DNA from: Ambrosia x helenae
Taxonomy: Eukaryota; Streptophyta; Magnoliopsida; Asterales; Asteraceae
Direction: 5' to 3'
NCBI GenBank assembly: GCA_030844895.1
Contig: JAUTDX010000225.1
Coordinates: forward strand, 124,001-188,000
Length of the DNA stretch: 64,000 nucleotides
The notes under the pieces were generated by a model. It worked only from the letters and a program-made list of their open reading frames with translations. It did no database searches and had not been told where the DNA came from. Position 1 is the first letter of the stretch. Each line of letters starts with the position of its first letter. Position numbers and translations under genes: made by a program. Shown here in pieces: positions 55,246-64,000 of the stretch.

Positions 55246-55470
55246 ATAATTAATTAATTAATTAATTGATTTATTTAGAATTTGTCTTTACCTTCCATAC
55301 TGTAGTCATGGTTAAATTAAGGCCCAGAAGTTCAAGTTTAATGATTACGATTTTGAAATTTAGTTTATTTACGTTTCACTTGGTAATTTGAAAATTTTAT
55401 TGTATGATAGTTGTTTCAGAACATTTGTTGACAAGTTAACAGATGTTGTAAAACAGATATTGTGATTTAT
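53781..55470. repeat. Left cluster of degenerate repeats built on a 28-bp palindrome
   Basis: A palindrome with arms AACATCTGTTGAC and GTCAACAGATGTT around AA, usually followed by GTAAAACAGATGTTGTG, recurs at 53864, 54132, 54317, 54438, 54801 and 55425 in varying preservation. Each is preceded by TTGTATTGGATGACAGTTG-like words and followed by AATGATTACGATTTTGAAC and GAGTTTGTCCGTACCATC words. The result is a degenerate tandem array of 150-600 bp units. (TTA)n and (TTTA)n runs lie at 55070-55120 and 55205-55260. Small ORFs here are chance. Confidence 0.75.
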
Positions 55471-55751
55471 AACTATACCTTCATGTATAAAATCAGTTTT
55501 AAATTTCTATAGAGTTTGTCCGTAGCATCATTTCGTCTAGATATATAAATATAATAAAATTTTAAATGCATGTGTTAAGCCCCTAACTTTTGAAGTTTTA
55601 AGAGGGAAAATTTTAAATTAACATAGTGGAGTGTGGTTCATTAATTATGCTACAGTGGTAATCATAGCAATAAGTTTCCTTTATAAATATAACCTCATAA
55701 GCACATAACTATACAAACATTTAAATTTCAACAGATATTGAAAGCATGTCA

Positions 55752-57757
55752 ATGGAAGCTGTGAACAATAGTCTCAGTTTTATTTGTGATCTGAACCCAG
55801 CGAAAGATATGTGGAATATGAAGGGACGAGTTATACGAAAATGGAATCAAAATTTTTAGATGGAACACATATTGATTGATGAGAAGGTAAGGTCATGAAT
55901 TTGATTGTTTATGTTTATACATTTTGTTTTAGGTCAATCTTGTTATCTTATCTTCATCTTATCATATGGTTATATACTTATATCTCTACGTTAAAAAAGT
56001 TGTTTTGTTTGATGTTAATCTTTTGTTTATGCTTATTGGCAGGGTGATAAGATTCAGGCTTCTATTAAAGGTCACTTGGTGAAAGTTTTTGACAGTAAAG
56101 TTAACCAGGATGATGTTGTTGTTCTTTCCAAATTCGGGGTTGGTGAAAACAAGGACCCCTACACTGTTGTTACGCGTGATTTTAAAATCGTTTTTTATCG
56201 TTGTACTACTGTGAGGCATGATGTTGGATGGGAAGGTCTTGAGTATGGGTTCAGGTGAATTCCATTTAAAGATATTCTGAATGGAGAAGCAAATAAACTA
56301 TTGACTGTTGGTTGGTCTATTCTCATTCTTTATGTTAATAAAGTTTTTGATGGTTTAATTTGTATAGATTTTTGATATAGTTGTATTTTATATTTTTGCT
56401 GCAGATGTTGCTGGTAGTTTGATTTGGTATGGTGATTTGGATGTGTTTGGACTAGCTCCAAAATTAACCCAACGGATGAACTTTGATCTTCAAGATTCGG
56501 ATTAAGCATTGCTTTGTATTGTTATAGATTTTGTTTGTTCTTATGTTTCGAAAACTTAATCTATACAATCATTTGTGTAATAAATGGCAAGTATTAATGA
56601 AGTGGTGTAATAAATGTAACCAAGAATATACTCCTAAATTAATGGAGTTCTACCTCATTTAGTGATGTCATAAATGTTGTATATCAAATCTTGACTTCCT
56701 TTTTTATATGTATTTACAAGCTTAAAATTATTTTTTTGCATGTAGAGGTACCATTTTACGATGTACCATATGGAATGATTATGCAGTACTATTTAAAAAC
56801 CCCATTTCTAATAACCCGGCTACTGAACATGTGATGGCTGTTATACAGCATGAGAAAGTTAAGAACTGGAAAGGTAACTTTGTGTTAGACTTGATGTTTT
56901 TAAAATAATTGTTAATGTCAAATGAAGTCACTAAGTATATGTATATTGTTATATATAGAACAAATTACCGTACAAAGCGACAAGTATAGAACTCAACTGT
57001 TTCTGATTGAAGAAATTGATGAAGTTAATCAATTAAGGAGGAGGTACAATATTTAGAACAAATTTATATAGAAAGGGACAATATTTTAAACTTATATTTG
57101 TCATTTTTTTAGCCTTGTAGGTCATTTTGCATACTAATTCTTTTTAACTTTTTTTAGTCTTTTTAAGAAGCAAGCCCAAGAATCTGGTTCTACTTCTCAC
57201 ACACTACGGTCCTCCCAGTCTGTTTACTCATTGCATCAAGAATTCATTGTTGCAACTCCAAAGAAAGATATTGAAGAGCTTAGCGAGATAGACACGGTTT
57301 CAATATTTTCTTAATTTTAATTTACTTTGTTACATCTAATTAATCATTTATATTTGAATGAAAACAATGTTCAATATATTGTTGTATTGCAGGCAATGTC
57401 TTGTATCGTGGTTGCAAGTATACAAATTGTGCAAGAAGGGTTTGGTTGGTTTTATGTTGCTTGTAGGAAATGTTTCAGAAAGGTGCAAACTAAATCAGAG
57501 TATTTACAAACTGCTGCAAAAGCTGTTGACAGAGTTTGTTTTCTTTATTTTAACAGTTCATTAGTTTTTTTTGTGATTTGTTTCAAGGATGTTGTGTCTG
57601 TTACGGCCGACTCTTATGTCGTTGAAGCTTTATAGGATTCTGGTACAAGCCCCAATGGAAAAAGAAGTCTTGAAAATGCCGATGTTTTAAATGTTGGTGA
57701 CCTATCCTCTACTGGCAAAAGAACCCGGAAGAGATTATCTAAGACGAAAAGTTAGGT
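55752..57757 (+). pseudogene. RPA1-like single-strand DNA-binding protein (Helitron-type RPA), decayed
   Basis: Exons by similarity: 55752-55887 (LSFICDLNPAKDMWNMKGRV, TAG stop, ILIDEK), 56041-56310 (GDKIQASIKGHLV, VVVLSKFGVGENKDPYTVV; TGA where Trp is expected), 56404-56505 (DVAGSLIWYGDLDVFG), 56745-56872 (RGTILRCTIWNDYAV), 56958-57043, 57157-57297 and 57392-57757. The last has GFGWFYVACRKCFRKV, part of the RPA1 C-terminal OB-fold with its zinc ribbon, and a Lys/Arg-rich end. Intron borders GT..AG are visible at most joins. OB-folds A, B and C are in RPA70 order. Such RPA1 relatives travel with plant Helitrons and also exist as host families. Two stops make it a pseudogene. Confidence 0.8.
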
Positions 57758-58339
57758 GGTTATGGAGTAACATGTATGAAACTTTAGTAGAAAGTTTAAT
57801 TTTTGGGAATGTTTAAAATTGAAACATGTGTATGCGGTTTTAGGAGAAAATATTAACATTTTTTAAGATGGTAATTAATTTCAAGTCATCTCTTTTGGAC
57901 TTGAAGTTTATTACTATGAATATTATCATTAGTTTTCGTCTAAAATATTTAGTGTTTTGTTTTTAAATAGTTAATTAAAGTAAATATTGTCATATTAATT
58001 AGAGTCGAGATGTTTTTAACATTGATATTTTAAGCATTGATATTTTATCAAGTACATTACATCTGTTAAAACTCCTAAAATACTCTTGAGAAACAACTGT
58101 TAGTAAAACGTCTGTTTGTACAAAAGGTTGAAAGTAAATCTATGATAATAATTTATTATTGAAAGCTCTGCTGTTCCATTCAATGCGAAAACTTTTTACT
58201 CAAAGTGTAAGTTTGATATAATGATATATCATCATTAATATAACATCTGTTATTTTAAAAAGTGTTCTACTACAAACAACAATTTTTTTATGAAATCAGT
58301 TCTTTAGTCCTCAACAGACTTTTATTCTCATCTTTTAAA
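57758..58339. other. AT-rich spacer with partial palindrome copies
   Basis: No gene. Partial ACATCTGTT and AACAACTGTTAGTAAAACGTCTG words at 58065-58120 belong to the palindrome family. Confidence 0.4.
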
Positions 58340-61300
58340 TCAATCTTCAGTCTTCAGCTTTTTGGTTTGTTTGATTGTATCTCTGGTAAGATTTTTTGCT
58401 GAGGACCTAAGTTTCTGTGGAATGATTTGTTGAGGAGCTTGCTCTTCATCAGGATAAATTGGCTTTCGAGGAAGAGTTGGATCCTTTTCTCTGTTCATCT
58501 CCAGTAGTTTGTAGGTTTCAACCAAAACAAATTCAGACCATCGAGCAGCAGATTTTATCTGACCATATTTTGCTGTAACTAACTTTTGCCTCATTCTCTT
58601 AAACTTTAAAGTTTTTTTAGACTCACTTTCTTTCTCCTTCTTCGACTCAGCTCGAGTTATTTTCTAATCATTATGCTGTTTAAGCAACTCTTCAATTTTG
58701 TATATTTGAGCCCTGAGTTCTTCAGAAGTCCAACCAGCAAGTTGTCTTTCAGTGACGTTGTAAACTTTGAGGTTCTAAATATGATCTATGAATTCTTTTC
58801 TTACATCACTCTCCAATTCAGAAATTGGATTTTTTCAAACATTTTCTGGCTCAGATAGGTTACAAATTGTTGTATTTTACCAAGCTTTTAAAGTTATGTT
58901 TGCATTATTCCATGAGCAGTGGTCTCATCTTTGCCTTCGCATTGTTCTTTGATACTCATTTCAGTCTATATGACTTTGATGTCGAGATACTGATTTTCAT
59001 AGGTTTTTCTAAACCTTCAATAGATGCGAAAGATAGTGATGATGGATCGTCTGTTAAGTAGAAAGATTCTATCTCCGGCTGTATTACTAATATTTCAAGG
59101 GGAAATTTAGCAGCCAATGGTTCTAAGTTGTATGATTGTAGAAACAACGAGATACGTACAGTTGGAATAGGTTTAGTTGTTGTTGTAACATCTGTTGGTC
59201 CTTGGAAGGATATAAGGGTAGTTATGCTCGGAACATTCATTGGTGTGGTTTCAGGAGCAACAGATGTTATTTGGATTGGTGATTGATGTTGTAATGTTGT
59301 GGTTTGTGTAAAGGGATTTGTAGTGGTTATGACTGATGTTTTTGCGGATTCAGTGGGTGGTGTACAAAATACAACACTTGGTTTTCTAGCGGCGGTGTCA
59401 TTGAAAGTTGATGTTTTCATTGTTGTTTGCTGCTGTTGGCAAGTTGTTGGGAAATTTCTAAGGACAGTTGTGCTTGTAATATTTGTTTGTATATTTTCAC
59501 TCCCAACAGATGTTGTGGTTTTAGTTGTTTTGATAGAAGAAACGACAGTGAATTGTTTTGGTTCCTGTTTAGCAGTGGTTGAAACTGTATTAGAAACTGG
59601 GTTTTCGGATGTTTGCATATCAGATGTTTGATCTTTGTTCCCCTTTTTGGTTTCATGAACATCAACATCTGTTTCAAAAACAAAACACGGGGCAGACACA
59701 ATTGTACGTCCTTAACAGATGATCTTTAATTGCTTTCATATCAGCTTTTGTATCCTTGTATAAAGCTTCCACTTTCATATTTACCAACTCCATCTCAGAA
59801 TTGTGTTTTATTTATGCTAATTTTTGTTGAGCCTGGATTATTAGGTCAACTAATTTCCAGAGTTCATTTGTAACCTCAGTCATTTTCTCTAGAAACTTTT
59901 CTTTTATTCCCTCAAATGCTTTAAATAAGGCTTCAAGTTTAGTTACCCTTTCGCCAAATTCTGATATTTTGAAACACCAGCTAAATAAACAGGATCATGT
60001 GCATTCCTACCAGTTGTGGTTGTATTTGCTTCAATGCTATCAGGAACTAGAACTTTTTCTGAGTTGTGGCCAGTTTCAACTGTAACAGAGGTTACAATTG
60101 TAGGGTAAACTGTTTATTCCTTCAAGGAAGTCTGATTTTTGTAATCAGTTTGCAACTCAAACATAGTTTCCTCCGAATTTGTAAGGGCTACTTCATTTGA
60201 ACTACCAACAATAGTTACTTGCAATTCAGAGAGTGTGGTGTTCTTTGCTTGTGGGCTAGATGTTTGATTTTTTTTTCATCAACAGTATCTTTTGGCTGTA
60301 TATTCTCAGTGATGGGTGATTGACAGGGACTGTTTTCAGTTTGAGATTTATCAATTGGCTCAAACAATGGATTAAAGGTAGGTGGAATTTTTGGTGGTGC
60401 ATGTGACGGAGACGGTGGTGGAGTTAAAAGAGATCCAGCTCCAGAAGAAGGACTTTTAAACAAATGTACAACTGAATTATCTAGGTCATGTTGTGTGTGT
60501 CCTTCACTTACAAGATGATCCACTTAAGAGGGTACATTGACAATATCTGTGATTGTTGTTATTTCCATTGGCTGAGAGGAAACAACAACAGGTGTTGTTT
60601 GCTGCTCTTGTATGGCTGGAGTATCATTTGGCTTCCGAACCTCTAGAGATACAGTGTTTCTCTTCCTTTTGCTTTGCTTTTTATTGGTAGTTTCTTTGTT
60701 GAAATCACTGGAATGGTTTCCATAGCACTGTTTGTTGTTTCATTTTCACCAGGAGTAGTCGGCTCGGCAACAGATGTTACAACAACAGATGTTGAAGCAA
60801 ATACTGTTTGTTTATTTTTTTGAACTTTTACTTTTAATGGCCTTTTCTTGACCTTTGATGTTCAGCATTCTTGTAAAAGTTTCATTCGATAAGCTATTAA
60901 TTGTAATAGATACCCCTTTTTAAAAATCATTATCAGGCAACAGTTTTTGCAAGCAGAAGCTCAACAATCTTGGATATAGTAAGAAAACATTACTAGATCC
61001 AGATTTTATAGCCTTCACATTGGATAGTAAATCAGTAAATACTGTCTGGGATAAGTTGAAATCACTGTCCGTTAAAATTTCATATCCAAGATACTTTGTT
61101 TTCAAATGTATCTCATTAAATGATGTTGTTTTCGCAGACAGACAAATAAGAAGGGTATGAAAATAAAACTACATTGGTGGGGGAAAGTTTCGTTTAAACT
61201 TTGTTGAGGCAGTCAATTGACCGTTATACCCTCTCTCAATTAACTCTGTCTAAACTTCATTTTTCAGAAATGATATATTACAATGCAAATCGTTTAGGGA

Positions 61301-61592
61301 GAATGTAGTGCAGATGGATTGCAGGGTTATCTCGATATCTGTATTTCCAATCTTGGAGACAATTGCATAAGGCTTTTTTGTCTTTTTCGAGACACTTGGT
61401 TTTATTCCAGAATTCTTTGAGAGTATCCACATATATTGGAGCATGAGCGGTGAGGATGGTTAGGTATTTCGATTTGTAGAGCACATCGATTATATAGTGA
61501 AATTGATGGTTATGTTGTGTTTTAACCAGATATGGTATGTAGTTATGGGAGGTTTTGAATTGAAGATCCATGCAAATGATTGAAAGAAACAA
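58340..61592 (-). pseudogene. TE-type multi-part protein of unknown function, decayed
   Basis: The minus strand reads, from 61592 downward: MDLQFKTSHNYIPYLVK, DVLYKSKYLTILTAHAP, IYVDTLKEFWNKTK, a D-I-E-I-T-L-Q part (61444-61250), then YLGYEILTDSDFNLSQTVFT and NVFLLYPRLLSFCLQKLL (61105-60920). A long Ser/Thr/Pro/Gln-rich region follows (60850-58960) with many TT and PTTT words, then a basic C-terminal block (RWSEFVLVETYKLLEM, ending KQTKKLKTED at 58340). The order recalls, from memory only, N-terminal 'MDF/MDL..FW' proteins common in daisy-family TE annotations. Several stops and shifts (60270, 60515, 60700, 60880) break it. It converges on the RPA1-like gene. Confidence 0.5.
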
Positions 61593-61789
61593 ATTGAATT
61601 GGAATTAGGAATTGAATAAGACGGGAAATTCAAAGTTTCGTAGTTGAATAGATTTAGGTCATAATTGATAGTGAAGCGCTATCTGGATTTTGAATAGAAT
61701 AAGATAGTGGAATATTTGGTTGGATGTAAGAGGGGTTTGTGTATGAAAAATTGCGGTTGACGTATACAAAAGTGATGCTGACATGTTCA

Positions 61790-62010
61790 AAAGTTGTCTT
61801 TGAACATCTGTTAATAAGTCAACAGATGTTATAAAGATCTGCTTCATATGGTCATGTATGATTGGAAATTGTTAATGGATGACAGTTGTTTGAGAACAAT
61901 TGTTGACAAGTAAACAGATGTTGTATAAGAGGATATAAATTATAAATAGGATACTTTAAAAACTGATAGACTTTGTGTAAAAACATCTGTTGACAAGTCA
62001 ACAGACGTTG
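61790..62010. repeat. Right cluster of the 28-bp palindrome, first part
   Basis: Copies at 61808 (CTGTTAATAAGTCAACAG), 61900 (TTGTTGACAAGTAAACAG) and 61987 (CTGTTGACAAGTCAACAG, perfect), each followed by ATGTT or ACGTTGTAA-like words. Same orientation and context as the left cluster. Confidence 0.75.
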
Positions 62011-62122
62011 TAAGACAGAGTATGCAATTTAATAATTAAGATAATGGTAACAAAAATTTCCAATTATAAAAAAATATTATTTTATTATTTTTGTGTTATA
62101 ATTTTGTTTCACTCTATATAAG

Positions 62123-62480
62123 ATGAGGAAATCCCAACAGTCTTTCTTCAACTTTATATCCCTTGAACCATTGTCAGTTTCCAACTTTCCATCCCACATG
62201 CATAATGATATTTCGTTCAAATTCCTTTCAACCAGTCTCCTTAAAGATTCCTACAGTCAAAGAAAAATGTGTTACCAACAATACGTTGGTAAAGACGTTG
62301 GAATTGGTGTTCTCGAAAGATTTTTACAAACAATGATAAACTAATTCCAATGTTGGTACGTCCAGATCTTGGTTATAGACAAGATTGATATATAGCGAAA
62401 GCATATGTTTCGATCTATATAAGGAATGGCAAAGAAGGGCTGTCAACCTTTGCTGTGATTATATTTAATGCAAGTGCATT
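62123..62480 (+). pseudogene. Possible B3-domain fragment
   Basis: A frame starting MRKSQQSFFNFISLEPLSVS, continuing VGKDVGIGVLERFLQTM to a stop at 62342, and a nearby piece YIRNGKEGLSTFAVIIF, ending near 62480 (ASALEVEF), resemble in order the start (SFFK..I) and end (G.S.F.V.IF..S..E) of plant REM-type B3 DNA-binding domains. The middle is missing or altered and frames differ. Weak; it may be a chance likeness. Confidence 0.3.
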
Positions 62481-63584
62481 AGAAGTTGAATTCCGTACTT
62501 CGTTTGTTTTGTGTTTTTGTTCTGATTATAATGACAAGCAAGATCATTCTCTAGGGTTTGTTTTGTTAGAAGACTTCTTTTATGTGAACAACTGTATTTT
62601 GTATATAGTTTGTAAATTTGAATATTGTTAATTTGTTACTTGATATTAATGCAGTTTTTTACAGATATTTAGATTAGTTGTTTTAAAAGATTTCTATTTT
62701 CTAATTAGTTTTTAACTCCAATATTTTATTGAAATTATGATATTGCAATAATAAATTTGAATGATATAACACCTGTTTGACAAATAAATAGACGTGGTAA
62801 ACAGTATATAGAATAAAATGAGCATACTTTAAACAATGACAGACTTTGTTTGAGAACATCTGTTGACAAGTCAACAGTCGTTATAAAACAGAATATACAA
62901 CAAGATGAAGATATCTATCAATACTATACGATGGGTCAAAGATATTATTATTTTATCTCAACAGAGGTTCGAATGCTAAAGTTAATAATTACGATTTTGA
63001 ACTTAGTTAAAAGCAATAATTATAGGTAAAATAATATTATTTTATAACTTTTGTTGTTATAAAATATATTTTCAATCAACAATGAAATACCAATAAGAAG
63101 TTTCATAAATAAAAGCAATAACTATAGGAAAAAATAAAAAAGTGCAAACGATTTATTGGGTATTTTTTGTAAAATTAAATAGTTTTTTAATATTTGGTTA
63201 AACAAAAAATTTTAAAATGTAAATTAAGGGTAACATTTTATAGTTAGTTAATATTATAAATAAGTATTATACACAATTAATAAGTGTCGATTTTGTAAAT
63301 AAAATAATCTAGATTCGTTATTTCTATAGTGGATCTCATAGACTTTTAGCTAACTTACCCATCTTTTCCCACCAACCTCTCCACTGGCAAATAATAATTA
63401 CGACTTTGAAACTCCGTTTTTAAATTCATCGCTTATTTTTTTTGTATATTTTGTATTTAAATAATGTATGTTATCACTACTAATTATCAATTCAAACAAT
63501 AGTCCAGATGGATTTATATTTGCAGACACAGACGTATGATGTTTTCAAGAACAATCAATTCAGTATTCAGGTGAAATCTTTTTA
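62481..63584. other. AT-rich region with another palindrome copy; no gene
   Basis: A perfect CTGTTGACAAGTCAACAG is at 62860-62877 and a decayed copy at 62773. The companion words AATAATTACGATTTTGAAC at 62982 and AATAATTACGACTTTGAAAC at 63386 match the left cluster. An exon-like piece (TTTGCAG/ACACAG ... CAG/GTGAAA) lies at 63526-63571. Confidence 0.5.
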
Positions 63585-63923
63585 ATGGAAATTTTGGAGC
63601 AAACTGTCGTTAATGAAAAATTGCTTAAGTCACTTCATATTGTAAGTTGGTTTTACTCTCATGACTTTGACATAGCAATAGTTAACTATGAAAATGGTTT
63701 TGAAAAATTATTCCTTCGAGAGAACATAGAGTATTCCGATAATTTGAAGTTTCTTGAAGAACTGGACCACAAAAGAGTGAGTAACATTAATCGCAATACA
63801 TTTCATCTTAATCTGGAACAAATGATCAGGGCAAGGATAATGTATTTGAAGGAGAAGGTGGAACAAGTTATGGAAGAGTCATTCTCTTATTGGAGTTTAA
63901 GTGATGAAGATGATGAAATTTAA
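63585..63923 (+). CDS. Hypothetical ORF or last exon, 112 aa, unknown
   Basis: Open frame from ATG at 63585 to TAA. It contains VSWFYSHDFDIAIVNYENGF, a Glu/Lys-rich helix-forming part (RARIMYLKEKVEQVMEE) and an acidic end SLSDEDDEI. No family recognised. A splice-like exon just upstream (63526-63571) suggests it could be part of a spliced gene on the plus strand; it may equally be TE-derived. The 3' side is AT-rich. Confidence 0.35.
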   Translation: MEILEQTVVNEKLLKSLHIVSWFYSHDFDIAIVNYENGFEKLFLRENIEYSDNLKFLEELDHKRVSNINRNTFHLNLEQMIRARIMYLKEKVEQVMEESFSYWSLSDEDDEI

Positions 63924-64000
63924 ATGTTTTTATATGCTTGCATTTTTTAATATGAATATTATTATAATATAGTTGTTTTGCTTATAATGTTTATGGTTTG

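Noticed and set aside
53860..62877. CRISPR-like array
   Set aside because: The palindromic repeats are irregularly spaced and diverged, and this is plant nuclear DNA.

Overview
This is plant nuclear DNA: AT-rich, with spliced gene remnants, no operons, and long nested LTR retrotransposons. The style of the elements (Tat-lineage Ty3/gypsy with an antisense extra ORF, a Tekay-type chromovirus with very long LTRs, an Athila-like ORF, and a TE protein resembling one I recall from daisy-family genomes) suggests Asteraceae. The species cannot be named from this window. About 80% is transposable-element DNA. The only recognisable host-type genes are two DUF247 genes at about 40.1-41.7 kb and 49.3-50.9 kb.

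Left block (1-21.2 kb). A Tat-lineage gypsy element on the minus strand (element 2; its 3' LTR runs off the window start) carries gag-PR, RT, integrase, a repeat-bearing 3' spacer and an antisense extra ORF. A second element of the same family (element 1, plus strand, 4122-17295) is inserted in its integrase with a GTCCT target duplication. Element 1 was in turn hit by two chromovirus-type LTRs now present as solo LTRs, each with its own perfect 5-bp duplication. Element 1 lacks RT and element 2 lacks RNase H, so neither is autonomous.

Middle block (21.2-36.6 kb). A truncated Athila-like element (element 3, minus) ends in a 3' LTR whose outer edge carries 61 nt of a tRNA-Asp including its CCA, apparently a fossil of the reverse-transcription primer. 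Next is a Tekay-type chromovirus (element 4, minus) with a nearly intact gag-pol. Its 3.9-kb LTR has a polypurine tract on one side and a tRNA-Met primer site on the other, and contains a series of hairpins with variable stems and a similar loop.

Gene block (36.6-51 kb). Two DUF247 genes lie on the minus strand. One is intact; the other has a single frameshift. They are separated by a MITE, a solo LTR and a third Tat-type fragment (element 5).

Right block (51.7-64 kb). A Helitron-like 3' terminus is followed by a triplicated tRNA-like (SINE-type) unit, a broken Dicer-like 2 exon, and two clusters of a dispersed 28-bp palindrome. The clusters flank a decayed RPA1-like gene (plus) and a decayed multi-part TE-type gene (minus). 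This block looks like a large DNA transposon, or several stacked Helitrons, that captured host gene pieces.
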